A stretch of 64,000 nucleotides of DNA from CAVTQY01 sp963736975 (lineage in GTDB: Bacteria; Pseudomonadota; Alphaproteobacteria; Acetobacterales; Acetobacteraceae): the NCBI GenBank assembly GCA_963736975.1, contig CAVTQY010000003.1, positions 62,001 to 126,000 on the forward strand. The letters run 5' to 3'. Position numbers and translations under genes: made by a program. The first letter of the stretch is position 1; the number at the start of each line of letters is the position of its first letter. Below are positions 25,505 through 35,001 of this stretch, piece by piece. Below the pieces are notes generated by a model that saw only the letters and a program-made list of their open reading frames with translations, did not search any database and was not told the origin of the DNA.

Positions 25505-28198
25505 TTGGCGGACATCAAGAAGAATCGCGTTCAGGCGCTGGCGGAGGAGCTCACAGCGATTCGGGCCGTGCCCGCGGCAGCAGATGAAGCGGTGCTTCAT
25601 GCGCTCGCCCACCGGCTGGACCTGACCGCACTCTGCTTGTCGGGCGGCGGCATCCGCAGTGCTGCCTTCTGCCTGGGCGTCGTACAGGCACTCGCGCAGG
25701 GGAAGCTGCTGACGTCGTTCGATTACCTCGCCACGGTTTCGGGCGGCGGCTATATTGGATCCTGGCTCCAGCGGATGATTTACGAACGCGGCTCACCGGA
25801 GGCTGCGCAGGATACGCTGGGCGTACGCGACCAGCCTTTGGCTGAACTGCAAGCCCTCCGCAACTATACGGATTACCTGACCCCGCTGGGCGGCCCATTC
25901 TCTCTCGATACCTGGGCCGCAGTTGTACTCTATGTCCGCAATGTGTTGCTGAACTGGGCGGTATATTTGCCGCTGTTTGTGTTCGCGGTTCTGACGGCAA
26001 TATTTTATCGGACGTTGATCTGGACGGTTGGCTACCAAGCCTGGGCCCAACTGGTGTGCGTTTCTCTCGGCGCGGTCTGCGTTGCCGTCAACACCTTGGT
26101 CGCTGCTCGCGATCTGCCCGACCATCGCCCGGTCGGACCGGATGGAATTAAGTATGCAAGACCTGATCGGATCGCCCACTGGGTGTTCTTGCCTTCGCTG
26201 GGCTGGGCAGGGCTCGCGCCGCTCTCGCAGGGCGTCTCGGACCCCGGCGCGGCGCCGCCGGTTGCCGCCCTGTTGATTGCTTATTTCGTGGCACAGACTA
26301 TAGGGTTTTTGGCGGCTTGGTTCCGATCATCGAAGCGAAGCGGTGCGCGGCTGTTTGGAAGCAACAGTGTCGCGTTCGGCGCAGCTACCGTCGTTTCGAC
26401 AGCTGTGATCGGCGCTGGAACGGGACTCGCAACGTTAGTTCCGGTCTCCGAGCGGGCGCAGGCCCTCGCGGTTCTCGGGCCGCTCTGGGTGATGTTGGCA
26501 TTCGGTATTCATTCTACCGTGTTTGTCGGGTTGCGGCGCGACAGCGCGCTGTTCGACCTGGATCGCGAATGGCTGGCGCGAGTGAGCGCGTTGAAGCTGC
26601 GCGCCGGCGCTCTCTGGACCGCTTTTGCCTTCGCCGCTTTGTCGCTGACCTGGTTGCTGCATCGCCCGTCGTCACCGCCGAGCTGGGTCGCGGCGCTCAT
26701 TACGTTGGCATCTGGATCCGCCGGCGCCTGGATCGGCAAGCAGGCCAGCTCCCAGGTCGGCGCGATTGTGGAGACGATCAAAGCCTCACAGCAGTACCAG
26801 TCGTTGGCATTGAGCGTGCTGTGCATCGTTTTCATGCTTGGGCTGGTGGCGGTGCTGGGTCTGGTGACCGACGCGGTGCTCGGCTGGGCGCAGGTTCTGC
26901 TTAGCGCCGATGTTCTCCGCCGCCCCGTGGTTCCGCAAGGGCTGCTGTTTGGCTTGCAGGCAGCGGCAATCTGCGGGCTTCTGCTGGCGGTGCGCTGGGT
27001 GAATCGGCGGGTCAACGTGAACCGATATTCGATGCACGCGGTTTATCGCAACCGCCTGATGCGGGCTTTTCTCGGCGCCGCACGCGGCGCCGCACGCCAC
27101 CCCGACCCGTTCACCGATTTCGATCCACACGACAACCTGCCCTTGTCATGGCTTCGGCAGCCGCAGGGCGCCCGCAAGCTGTTCCCGGTTGTCAACATGA
27201 CTCTGAATCTGACAGTCGGCGGGGCGGCGGCATGGTCGGAGCGCAAGGCAATGGCTTTTACCGCGACCCCTACAGCATGCGGTGCGCCGCTGTTGACTCC
27301 GCGCGGATGGACCGGCGGTCGCGCCGAGGATCCACCGGGCGTCTATGTAACAACAAGCGCTTACGCCGGACTGGAGAACCGGGGCGCCGACCCCCGCAAG
27401 GCGCATGGGCTTTCGCTCGCCACCGCGATGACGATTTCCGGTGCAGCGGTCAGTCCCAACCAGGGCTATCACTCCTCGCCTTTGACGGCCTTCGTCATGA
27501 CGCTGTTCAACGTTCGGCTCGGTGCCTGGCTGCCCAATCCCGCGGAGATCGACAGCCCGGAGGAGCTGAATCTGGCGCAACCGCCCCGCAGCCTGCGGGC
27601 ATTGCTCGGGGATTTGCTGGGTGCGTCAGGGGAGGCGACCAACGCCATCTATCTGTCGGACGGTGGGCATTTTGATAATCTGGGCCTTTACGAGATGCTG
27701 CGCCGGCGCTGCCACCTGATACTGGTCATCGATGCCGGTGCGGACCCCGCCTGTAGCTTCGAGGATCTAGGCAACGCGTTGCGTAAGGCCGCGATCGACA
27801 TGCGGATCACCGTCACGTTCGATTCGCCACCACGGATCTTCTCGCGCAGCGACATCGCTGACGCGGATGCTGCGCTTGGTTTTGCGATCGCGACAATCCA
27901 CTATTCCGAGCGGCCGTCGGCAGACGATTGTTGCAAGATCCTTTACCTGAAACCGAGCCTCCTGTCGGATGTTCCAGGCGACGTACGGGCTTACGCGAAT
28001 CTGCACGCGACTTTTCCCCACGAATCGACCGTCGATCAGTTCTTCACCGAAAGTCAATTCGAGAGCTACCGGGCACTAGGACAGTTCCAGATGGAGCGGC
28101 TTATCGGGGACACGAGCGCCGGCAGTCTGCAGGGACTGTTCGCTCAGGCGGCAGCGGCCTATGAGGGACCGGCCGCCGACATTGCCGCAATGGGATGA
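25505..28198 (+). CDS. Large membrane-anchored patatin-like phospholipase
   Basis: An 897-residue protein whose patatin lipase domain is split. The oxyanion loop SGGGIRSAAFCLGVVQAL is at about residues 44-61. The nucleophile Ser is in TVSGGGYIGSWL at about residue 79. The catalytic Asp is in SDGGHFDNLGLYEMLRRRC at about 719. Between them are several hydrophobic helices (about 150-200, 230-270, 290-340, 370-390, 430-520), which place the enzyme in the inner membrane. The likely activity is hydrolysis of acyl lipids; the substrate is unknown. The start is TTG at 25505, with AGGGAGAGG just upstream. No operon partner. Confidence 0.85.
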   Translation: MADIKKNRVQALAEELTAIRAVPAAADEAVLHALAHRLDLTALCLSGGGIRSAAFCLGVVQALAQGKLLTSFDYLATVSGGGYIGSWLQRMIYERGSPEAAQDTLGVRDQPLAELQALRNYTDYLTPLGGPFSLDTWAAVVLYVRNVLLNWAVYLPLFVFAVLTAIFYRTLIWTVGYQAWAQLVCVSLGAVCVAVNTLVAARDLPDHRPVGPDGIKYARPDRIAHWVFLPSLGWAGLAPLSQGVSDPGAAPPVAALLIAYFVAQTIGFLAAWFRSSKRSGARLFGSNSVAFGAATVVSTAVIGAGTGLATLVPVSERAQALAVLGPLWVMLAFGIHSTVFVGLRRDSALFDLDREWLARVSALKLRAGALWTAFAFAALSLTWLLHRPSSPPSWVAALITLASGSAGAWIGKQASSQVGAIVETIKASQQYQSLALSVLCIVFMLGLVAVLGLVTDAVLGWAQVLLSADVLRRPVVPQGLLFGLQAAAICGLLLAVRWVNRRVNVNRYSMHAVYRNRLMRAFLGAARGAARHPDPFTDFDPHDNLPLSWLRQPQGARKLFPVVNMTLNLTVGGAAAWSERKAMAFTATPTACGAPLLTPRGWTGGRAEDPPGVYVTTSAYAGLENRGADPRKAHGLSLATAMTISGAAVSPNQGYHSSPLTAFVMTLFNVRLGAWLPNPAEIDSPEELNLAQPPRSLRALLGDLLGASGEATNAIYLSDGGHFDNLGLYEMLRRRCHLILVIDAGADPACSFEDLGNALRKAAIDMRITVTFDSPPRIFSRSDIADADAALGFAIATIHYSERPSADDCCKILYLKPSLLSDVPGDVRAYANLHATFPHESTVDQFFTESQFESYRALGQFQMERLIGDTSAGSLQGLFAQAAAAYEGPAADIAAMG

Positions 28199-28271
28199 TC
28201 CGGTGCGGCGATCATCCCTTGGGTGACTTTCCGCTAATCTCCGCGGACCCCGGATGGAAGGCCAGACGCAC

Positions 28272-29126
28272 TTAACTCGCCGGCAGTTGCGGGCCCATGT
28301 GCAGCCGGTGATGCTCGATGGCAAATACGTTGCTGTAGAGCTGCGCGACCCACTGCCGGCCTTCGATTGTCAATTCGAGATGGCGTATCGCGTCGGCGAT
28401 ATAGGGCTCCACCTTGCTCCAGAAGAAACGAGGGTATCGCTCAGCTACATCGGCGGGGCTGAAATAGCCCAGCTTCTCATTGACCCCGGTCTCAGCGAAT
28501 TCGTGAAACAGGGCGTTGAGCTTGCGCGGATACAGCGGGTCCGCGAGTTGTCCGATAAGGTCAGCGGCACGCAGCAAGCCGGCTTCCGTGTCGGTTTCGG
28601 CGTGGTCCTCGTCGTTCGGCACGGGAAAGCGCGTGAGCTCGATCGCTCTCGCAACGCGTTCGCCATCAATCAGAGGGTGGGACTGGAACCGCTCGCGCAC
28701 AACGATTTGCGAGCGAAAGACATGATACGGGGCGAGGTATGCGTCGGAGGCGCCTCGCGGCAGGAATACGGTGTTCCCGTCTGTGTCGATTACCTGCCGT
28801 TCAGCGGTGTCTTTTGCGCAAACGCCGCGCAGATATCCGACATCGTGCGCAAGGGCCGCGATAATGAAATGCAGCGAGTTGTCCGGCGTTACGTTCCTGG
28901 TCAGCCGGAGACCACGAAGGATATCCTGGGCCACCAAAGTCACCAGCGCCGTGTGTTCCGCGTCATGATAGAGCGCGTCGCTGGTGGCGAGCCGTTCGAT
29001 GACGAGCCGCGCCGCCTCGTCGAGCAGGGCTGCAACCCGCGTGTCGCCGCTGCCGAAGCTCCGCATGAAAACGTTGGACAGGTTCTGGCCCAATTCATCC
29101 GCCAGAAGCGTCGTCGTGTTCAGCAT
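28272..29126 (-). CDS. HD-domain metal-dependent phosphohydrolase-like protein
   Basis: A 284-residue cytoplasmic protein with an HD-like metal centre: YHDAEHTALVTLVAQDIL near residue 53, then AALAHDVGYLRG near 90, and a later conserved Asp in RAADLIGQLADPL near 190. Such proteins hydrolyse nucleotides or cyclic nucleotides, but the substrate cannot be told here. GGGAGCGG precedes the ATG. It begins 11 bases after the amino-acid transporter ATPase stop on the same strand, so they may share a transcript. Confidence 0.8.
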   Translation of the reverse strand: MLNTTTLLADELGQNLSNVFMRSFGSGDTRVAALLDEAARLVIERLATSDALYHDAEHTALVTLVAQDILRGLRLTRNVTPDNSLHFIIAALAHDVGYLRGVCAKDTAERQVIDTDGNTVFLPRGASDAYLAPYHVFRSQIVVRERFQSHPLIDGERVARAIELTRFPVPNDEDHAETDTEAGLLRAADLIGQLADPLYPRKLNALFHEFAETGVNEKLGYFSPADVAERYPRFFWSKVEPYIADAIRHLELTIEGRQWVAQLYSNVFAIEHHRLHMGPQLPAS

Positions 29127-29137
29127 GTCCCGCTCCC

Positions 29138-29950
29138 TCAGTGTCCGCGGAGGATCTGAGAGAGAAACAGTTTCAGCCGGTCCGTCTTCGGGTCTCCGAA
29201 CATCTCCGCCGGCGGGCCGCTCTCAACGATCTCGCCGCGATCCATGAACATCACGCGGTCCGCCACCTGCCGGGCAAAGCCCATTTCGTGCGTCACACAG
29301 ACCATGGTCATGCCCGACCCAGCCAGCTCGATCATGACGTCCAGCACCTCCTTGATCATTTCGGGATCGAGCGCGGAGGTCGGCTCGTCGAACAGCATGA
29401 TCTTCGGGCGCATGCACAACGCTCGGGCGATCGCCACGCGCTGCTGTTGCCCGCCCGAGAGTTGGTTGGGATATTTCTTCGCCTGCTCGGGGATACGCAC
29501 GCGCCGAAGAAAGTTCATCGCCAGGTCGTCGGCTTCCGCGCGCGGCATCCGGCGCACCCAGATCGGTGCCAGGGTGCAGTTCTCCAGGATGGTCAGGTGG
29601 GGGAACAGGTTGAAGGACTGGAACACCATACCGACTTCGCGGCGGATCTGATCGAGCGCCCGCGTATCGTCGGTGAGCTCGGTGCCATCGACGACGATGC
29701 GGCCTTCCTGATGCGCTTCCAACCGGTTGATGCATCGAATCATGGTGGATTTGCCGGACCCCGACGGTCCGCAGACCACCACGCGCTCCTTCTCCGCCAC
29801 CTGCAGCGAGACATCCCGCAGCACGTGCAACTGCCCGAACCATTTGTTGACCTTGTCGAGCACGATGATCGGTGGGCCTTTCGGCGCGGGCCCCAAGGGT
29901 ATTTCGCCGGGAAGCTCCGCGGCAAGCTGCGTTGAGGGCGATTGGCTCAT
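29138..29950 (-). CDS. Polar amino-acid ABC transporter ATPase (GlnQ/AapP-like)
   Basis: ATPase of a polar or general amino-acid importer. Walker A GPSGSGKSTMIRCINRLE, signature LSGGQQQRVAIARALCM, Walker B IMLFDEPTSALDPEM and the switch His in CVTHEMGFARQVADR are all present. The protein has a Pro-rich N-terminal extension of about 25 residues before IIVLDKVNKWFG. The ATG at 29950 has GAGGA upstream; the longer frame is not needed. The cognate permeases and binding protein are not adjacent. Confidence 0.9.
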   Translation of the reverse strand: MSQSPSTQLAAELPGEIPLGPAPKGPPIIVLDKVNKWFGQLHVLRDVSLQVAEKERVVVCGPSGSGKSTMIRCINRLEAHQEGRIVVDGTELTDDTRALDQIRREVGMVFQSFNLFPHLTILENCTLAPIWVRRMPRAEADDLAMNFLRRVRIPEQAKKYPNQLSGGQQQRVAIARALCMRPKIMLFDEPTSALDPEMIKEVLDVMIELAGSGMTMVCVTHEMGFARQVADRVMFMDRGEIVESGPPAEMFGDPKTDRLKLFLSQILRGH

Positions 29951-30075
29951 GGCAGGATTCCTCCGCGTGCCGACGCGCGCGGTCAAGCGAGGGCGCCCCG
30001 GAGGGTGTGCTGCCGATATTGCAAACGCCGTACCCAAGGGCGACAGATAGGGGTGATGCCGCCGAGTCCTCCGCC

Positions 30076-30498
30076 ATGCTGCACCTGACCAAGCTCGCCG
30101 TGGGCGTCCGCGACGTGGAGCATCTGCAAGTCCTGCAGATGGAGCGGGGTGGACGCGAACCGCCGCTGCGCCATCGCACGCGCAGCTTTCCCCGCCGGGC
30201 GGACGAGATCATCGATGGCGGCTCGATCTACTGGGTGATCTGCGGGTTCATGTCTGTGCGACAACGCATCCTCGACATTATCGAGGATCGCTGGAACGAC
30301 GGCACGGCCTGCACCGGCTTCGTGCTGGATGCGCGGCTCGTGCCGGTCGCTGCGCGAGCGACAAAGCCTTTCCAGGGCTGGCGGTATCTGGCCGGCGATG
30401 ACGCTCCGCCGGATCTCGTCTCCGGCCCCGTTCCACGCGGCGCGGCGGCGCTACCGCCGGCGCTTCGGCGCGAGCTGCGCGCACTGTGTCTTTTGTGA
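30076..30498 (+). CDS. DUF1489 family protein
   Basis: A 140-residue conserved alphaproteobacterial protein of unknown function. Family landmarks are MLHLTKLAVGVRDVEHL at the start, EIIDGGSIYWVICGFMSVRQ in the middle, CTGFVLDARLVP and FQGWRYLAGDDAPPDL. It is cytoplasmic with no signal or membrane segment. The ATG at 30076 gives the family start; a longer open frame upstream overlaps the divergent ATPase gene. Confidence 0.88.
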   Translation: MLHLTKLAVGVRDVEHLQVLQMERGGREPPLRHRTRSFPRRADEIIDGGSIYWVICGFMSVRQRILDIIEDRWNDGTACTGFVLDARLVPVAARATKPFQGWRYLAGDDAPPDLVSGPVPRGAAALPPALRRELRALCLL

Positions 30499-30651
30499 AG
30501 GCCAGAGTGGCAAAATCACAATTCGGGTAAGCAAGCACTTGCCCGACTCTGCGAAGCCCCGGCATAAGCCGGCCGGCCGTTCAAGCTCGAAGCACCGGGC
30601 TCGATCTCAGCCGACAAGCCCCGCAACGCCTGCCCTGTCTGGAGTCAACCC

Positions 30652-30912
30652 GTGATCACTCTCCGCACGCTCGCTCTCGCCGCGTTTGCGCTCGCCCTGC
30701 CGCTCGGCGCCATGGCGCAGACATCGAACTCGCCGGCACCATCCGCGGCCCCGACGGCAGCGGCTCCGTCCAGCACGGCGCCGTCGGCCACCGCCACCAC
30801 GCGGCACAGCAAACATTCCACGCACACGGCGTCGGCTACGCATCACTCGAAGACGCACCACGTCTCACACAAGGCTTCGACGCAGAAGCCAAAAAACGAG
30901 ACGAACAGCTAA
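30652..30912 (+). CDS. Small exported Ala/Thr/Ser/His-rich protein
   Basis: An 86-residue protein with a GTG start and a clear signal peptide ending ALPLGAMAQ (cleavage near residue 23). The mature part is of low complexity: Ala/Ser/Pro/Thr repeats, then about ten histidines mixed with Lys, Ser and Thr (THTASATHHSKTHHVSHK). This resembles acid-shock or metal-buffering periplasmic peptides in composition only. I assign no function. Confidence 0.6.
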   Translation: MITLRTLALAAFALALPLGAMAQTSNSPAPSAAPTAAAPSSTAPSATATTRHSKHSTHTASATHHSKTHHVSHKASTQKPKNETNS

Positions 30913-30950
30913 TAACGAAGGCCCGGCATCCACGACTGGCACCCTCGCCC

Positions 30951-30993
30951 GGTTCGCTTCGCGAACCGACCTCTCCCGCCGAGCGGGAGAGGT
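30951..30993. repeat. REP-like double hairpin
   Basis: GGTTCGC/GCGAACC (30951-30967) is followed directly by ACCTCTCCCGC/GCGGGAGAGGT (30969-30993). The second pair of arms is identical to that at 48801-48827. It lies between convergent genes. Confidence 0.8.
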
Positions 30994-31002
30994 GGTTGGG
31001 GG

Positions 31003-31842
31003 TCAGAGGATGCCCAGGGATTGTTTGCGACGCGGCGGTTGATGCTGAGCGTCGATTTCCGCCAGATCGGTTTCGGACAAGACGATAGTGCCCGCGGCGG
31101 CGTTTTCGCGCACATGCCTGGGGTCGCTTGCTTTCGGGATTGAAATAACACCGTGCTCGCGCAACGTCCAGGCGATGGCGATCTGCGCTGGTGTGGCGTT
31201 GTGGCGCCGGGCCACCGAGGCGAGCGCGGGCGAGCGCAATAACCGCCCGGCCTGGCCGACGGGGGAATACGCCATGATCGGCATCCGATGCGACCGGCAC
31301 CAGGGGATCAGATCGAACTCGACACCGCGCGTATCGGCATTGTAGAGCACTTGATTGCTGGCACAGGCGGCGCCTTGCGGCACGGCCGCAAGCTCCTCCA
31401 TATCGCTTACGTCGAAATTCGATACGCCCCAGTAGCGGATCTTTCCGGCCTCGCACAGGCGCTCGAATGCTTCCACGGTTTCGCGCAATGGATGGTTGCC
31501 GCGCCAGTGCAGCAGATAGAGGTCGATGCGGTCGGTGCCAAGCCGCTTCAAGCTGCGGTCACAAGCGGCGGGCACGCCGCTGCGGGAGGCATTGTGCGGA
31601 TACACCTTGCTGACGATGAACACCGCATCGCGCTGTCCGGCGACCGCCTTGCCGACAACCTCCTCGGCGCCGCCATTGCCGTACATCTCAGCGGTATCGA
31701 TCAGCATCATGCCGAGCTCGATGCCGAGCCTGACGGCGGCGACTTCATCGCCGGCCGATCCGCGGTTTTCGCCCATGTGCCAGGTGCCTTGGCCCAAAGC
31801 GGGCACCTCCGTTCCGTCAGGAAGATGGACTTTGCGCGTCAT
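31003..31842 (-). CDS. Aldo/keto reductase
   Basis: A 279-residue AKR of the smaller YeaE/diketo-gulonate reductase type. MTRKVHLPDGTEVPALGQG opens the barrel. DTAEMYGNGGAEEVVG carries the catalytic Asp and Tyr, IVSKVYPHNASR the Lys and LLHWRG the His. ISIPKASDPRHVREN is the NADP-binding end. The ATG at 31842 overlaps the dipeptidase stop (ATGA) and has GAGGAGAT upstream, so the two genes are translationally coupled. Confidence 0.9.
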   Translation of the reverse strand: MTRKVHLPDGTEVPALGQGTWHMGENRGSAGDEVAAVRLGIELGMMLIDTAEMYGNGGAEEVVGKAVAGQRDAVFIVSKVYPHNASRSGVPAACDRSLKRLGTDRIDLYLLHWRGNHPLRETVEAFERLCEAGKIRYWGVSNFDVSDMEELAAVPQGAACASNQVLYNADTRGVEFDLIPWCRSHRMPIMAYSPVGQAGRLLRSPALASVARRHNATPAQIAIAWTLREHGVISIPKASDPRHVRENAAAGTIVLSETDLAEIDAQHQPPRRKQSLGIL

Positions 31843-32868
31843 TCCGCGATCTCCTCGGCTTGCCGCAACACCCGCAGGAAATTGCCGCCCCACAGCAAGG
31901 CGAGTTCGCGCCGGCCATAACCGCGCCTGACCAGCTCGGCGGTCACGTTGGCGGAGTGCGCGGCATCGTTCCAACCGGCAAACCAACCACCGCCGTCGAA
32001 ATCCGATGAGATGCCGACATGCTCGATTCCGATGCGCTGCACGGCAAAGCCGATATGGTCGGCGAAATCGGCGACGGTGACCTCCTCCGGCTTGGCGTTC
32101 GGCTTGAGGAAAGCCGAGACGGCGGTCACCTGCACGACGCCGCCCACATCGCGCAGCGCCTCGAGCTGCTCGTTGTCGAGATTGCGCGGATTATCGCAAA
32201 GCGCGCGGATACAGGAATGGGTGGAAACGATCGCCGTCCGTGAACATGCGGCGGCTTGCAGCATTGCCGCGCGCGAGGCATGCGCCACGTCCACAAGCAT
32301 GCCCAGGCGATTGAGTTCGGCAATCGCCTGCCGGCCGAGCGCGCTGAGCCCGCCATGCTCGGCGTCCTTATCGCCGAGATCGGCGCGCGGATTGGAGGAA
32401 TCGGCGAGATCGTTGTGCCCGTTATGGGTCAGCGTCAGATAACGGGCGCCGAGCGCGCGGAATTGCGCCAGGCGCCGCAGGTCACCGCCCATTGCGAACC
32501 CGTTCTCGACCGCCGGGATGATGGCCAGCACGCCATCCCGCTTGGCGGCCTCGATCTCGGCCGCCGTGACCGTCAGCCGTGCGCTTATACCGCCCCGGCT
32601 TTGTCCCATTGCGCGGATGGTGTTCAGCATCCCGATCACGCGTTCCAGCGCCGCCGCTTCGTTACCGGGAGTACGTCACCGCCTGCGGCACATAGGCGAC
32701 GAAGCAGCCGGCGGCGAGCCCGCCGCGCAGCATCTTCGGCAGGTCAACTTTGCGCGTGGTTTCGGTGAACGGATCGGGGCAGTCGGGCCAGGGGATGTCG
32801 ATATGCGTATCGATCGTCAGCAGGGAATCGTGAATGGCGGACGCATCCGCGAGGGGGGCATCGTTCAT
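31839..32868 (-). pseudogene. Membrane dipeptidase (peptidase M19), frameshifted
   Basis: Renal-dipeptidase-type zinc hydrolase of dipeptides. The N-terminal part (from 32868, MNDAPLADAS) has the zinc motif LLTIDTHIDIPW and reaches GCFVAYVPQAVTYSR before a stop. The rest resumes in another frame as TPGNEAAALERVIGMLNTI and continues to 31839. It carries the bridging-Glu region AIIPAVENG and ALGARYLTLTHNGHNDLADS, with later metal ligands near VDVAHAS and IVSTHS. One extra base near 32676 explains the break. A full-length protein of about 343 residues would result without it. Confidence 0.85.
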
Positions 32869-33043
32869 GCGCGTACGCTTGTCTCCAGGGCGCAAGCCGT
32901 CAAGGGGCGGCTTTCATCGAAGCGTCATTGGACGATGGCCGATCATCCGACACTTCGCCCGCCGCCCAAAGGCGAGATGCCGGGCCGCCGCTCCATCGTG
33001 ACCAGATTGCTTTCACCCCCCCGTCATCTTAGCGTTCCTCGGT

Positions 33044-33412
33044 ATGAGCGACCTGTTTGCTCCGCCGGGCGGCTGGCGCGTCCGCATCCTGGATCTCTCG
33101 GGAGGAGCCGAGGACAACGTCGTCGAGGTGGTGTCCGGGTTCGAGACCTTGATGCAGGCGAACGCGTTCGCGCGACGCTACGTACGTGATTCGGTTGAGC
33201 GCTGCCGCGCCCCGGGAATGACCGCCAAGGAGGTTCTGGAGGCCTGGTTCGCCTATGGCGAGGATGCCGAGGTCACCGGCGCCGGTGAGGCCGGTTGGCG
33301 CAGCGCGACCGAGTTGGGCGACTTCGCCGACCATCGCGCCGGCAGCGAGGAGCGAGACTGGCGCGCACTCGATCCGCGTCGGATCGACGAGGCGGATGAC
33401 GAGCAGGAATGA
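33044..33412 (+). CDS. Hypothetical protein, 122 residues
   Basis: Acidic, soluble, no signal or membrane segment. The first half reads GWRVRILDLSGGAEDNVVEV and EVVSGFETLMQANAFARRYV, an alpha/beta pattern. The middle has APGMTAKEVLEAWFAYGEDA and the last 30 residues are Asp/Glu/Arg-rich. I believe similar small proteins occur in related bacteria next to gltX-type genes, but I cannot name a function. Its stop overlaps the start of the gltX remnant by four bases, so it was once coupled to it. Confidence 0.65.
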   Translation: MSDLFAPPGGWRVRILDLSGGAEDNVVEVVSGFETLMQANAFARRYVRDSVERCRAPGMTAKEVLEAWFAYGEDAEVTGAGEAGWRSATELGDFADHRAGSEERDWRALDPRRIDEADDEQE

Positions 33413-34535
33413 CGCCGGTCATCCGCTTCGCCGCTCGTCCAAGCGGCCTGCTGCACGTCGGCGACGCGAATCTGGCGTTGATCGGGTGGCTCTTTGCGCG
33501 CGGCCGGAATGGCCGTTTTATCCTTCGGCTGGACGATGCCGACCGCGAGCGATCCAAACCGAACTCTGCGCAAGCGGCCGAACAGGACCTGCGCTGGCTC
33601 GGCGTCGCCTAGGATGCGTGTTCCGTCAATCGGAGCGAGGCGATCTCTACACAGCAGCCATCGAACGGCTCACGGGCCGGACGACTCTACCCCTGCTTCA
33701 AAAACGAGGAGGAGCTGTGTGCCAAACGCCAACAGCGGCTCAGGCGGGGGCTGGCGCCGCTCTACGACCGCGATGCTGAAGCTGACTGCCGCGCAACGCG
33801 CTGCCGCGCAGGTAACGGTAAACGTCCGTATTGCCTGGAACGACCTCGTGCTCGGCCGCCGCGAGGTAAAGCTGCCCGCCATATCCGAGCCTGTGCTGGT
33901 CCGCGCGGATGGCACCCGGCTGCGCACCTTCACTTCCGTGGTTGACGACATCGAAGCGGGTATCACCCATCCTCGTTCGCGGCGAAGACCAAGTCACCCA
34001 CACGGCCCTGCAGATGGATATTTTAGCCGCGCTTGCGCCAGCCTCGACCGGCTGGCGGCCAAGTTCGAACTTCTCCCACATGCCATGTTCGGCAGCGTAG
34101 TTCGAACATCCGGCAATTGCTGGCGCTGAACCGTCGCGTGCTGCAAAGCGTCCCCTTCTCCGCCATCGCCGACCGCCTGCCGAGCGGCGTCACCGAGGCT
34201 TTCTGGCTGGCGGTGCGCGGCAGCCTCGATCTGTTGTCGGAGGCGCGCGGCTGGTGAATGTGGTAGCCGGAACCATCGTCCCGCCGGTGATCGAAGGCGA
34301 GCAGGGATTCCTGAAAATCGCGCTCGAGAAGCTTCCGCCGGAACCCTGGGACAGGAGCCTATGGCGTGCCTGGACCAATGCCCTGCGGGAAGCGACGGGC
34401 CGCACGGGCCGGGCACTGTCCCGGCCATTGCGTATCGTCCTCACCGGGGAAGAGGACGGACCGGATTTACACGATCTGCTGCCGCTGATGGGCCGGATAC
34501 GTGCGGCCGGCCGGCTACAGGTCGCCGCCGCCTGA
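33409..34535 (+). pseudogene. gltX: Glutamyl-tRNA synthetase, decayed
   Basis: The whole stretch is alignable by eye to GluRS but broken many times. The start, FAARPSGLLHVGDANLAL (HIGH-like site) to LRDLDDADRERSKP-like sequence and EQDLRWLGVA, ends in TAG where the family has Trp. Then come, in changing frames, FRQSERGDLYTAAIERL, GRLYPCFKNEEELCAKRQQR, IAWNDLVLGRREVKLPAISE and VLVRADGTRLRTFTSVVDD. After those, GEDQVTHTALQMDILAAL jumps to LAAKFE. The KMSKS region is missing. The tail (LLALNRRVLQSVPFSAIADR, AFWLAVRGSLDLLSEARGW, VVAGTIVPPVIEGEQG) reaches 34535. It cannot make an active synthetase. Confidence 0.9.
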
Positions 34536-34618
34536 CCCGCGCTGAACAAACGTCGTTGACGCCACTCCGGCCGCAGGGGCAGACAAGCGGTGCCGCGCCG
34601 CCGAGAGGGATTCGCCCG

Positions 34619-34999
34619 ATGCGCCGTTTCGCCGCAGTTGTGTTGCTGAGCCTGCTGGCGGGGAGCGCGCAGGCACAGCCGGCCCCGAGCTATGTCGTGT
34701 TCTTTCAGGAATGGTCGGCGGCTCTTGACAACCCAGCGCTAGGCGTAATCGGCCAAGCCGCCGATTTCGCCAAGGCCCATCCGGCAATGCGAGTGCAGGT
34801 CACCGGCTTCGCCGATGCAACCGGCAGCCAGAAAGCCAACATCCTGCTGTCCGAATTGCGCGCGCAGGTGGTGGTGGACCAACTCACGTCCGACGGCGTT
34901 GGTCCGCAAAGGATCAGCGATGTCGGCGCCGGTTCAGTGCAATCGGTCTTTACGAAACAGGAGAGCCGACGCGTCCAGGTGAGCTTCAGCTCACCCTGA
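34619..34999 (+). CDS. Small OmpA-like periplasmic protein
   Basis: A 126-residue protein with a signal peptide (MRRFAAVVLLSLLAGSAQAQ) followed by a single OmpA/MotB-type peptidoglycan-binding fold. YVVFFQEWSAALDNPALGVI is the first strand and helix, and HPAMRVQVTGFADATGSQKA is the usual TDxxGSxxxN-like region, here FADATGSQKAN. LLSELRAQVVVDQLTSDGV then follows. It probably sits in the periplasm bound to peptidoglycan. The recQ GTG start lies two bases after its stop. Confidence 0.8.
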   Translation: MRRFAAVVLLSLLAGSAQAQPAPSYVVFFQEWSAALDNPALGVIGQAADFAKAHPAMRVQVTGFADATGSQKANILLSELRAQVVVDQLTSDGVGPQRISDVGAGSVQSVFTKQESRRVQVSFSSP

Positions 35000-35001
35000 C
35001 A

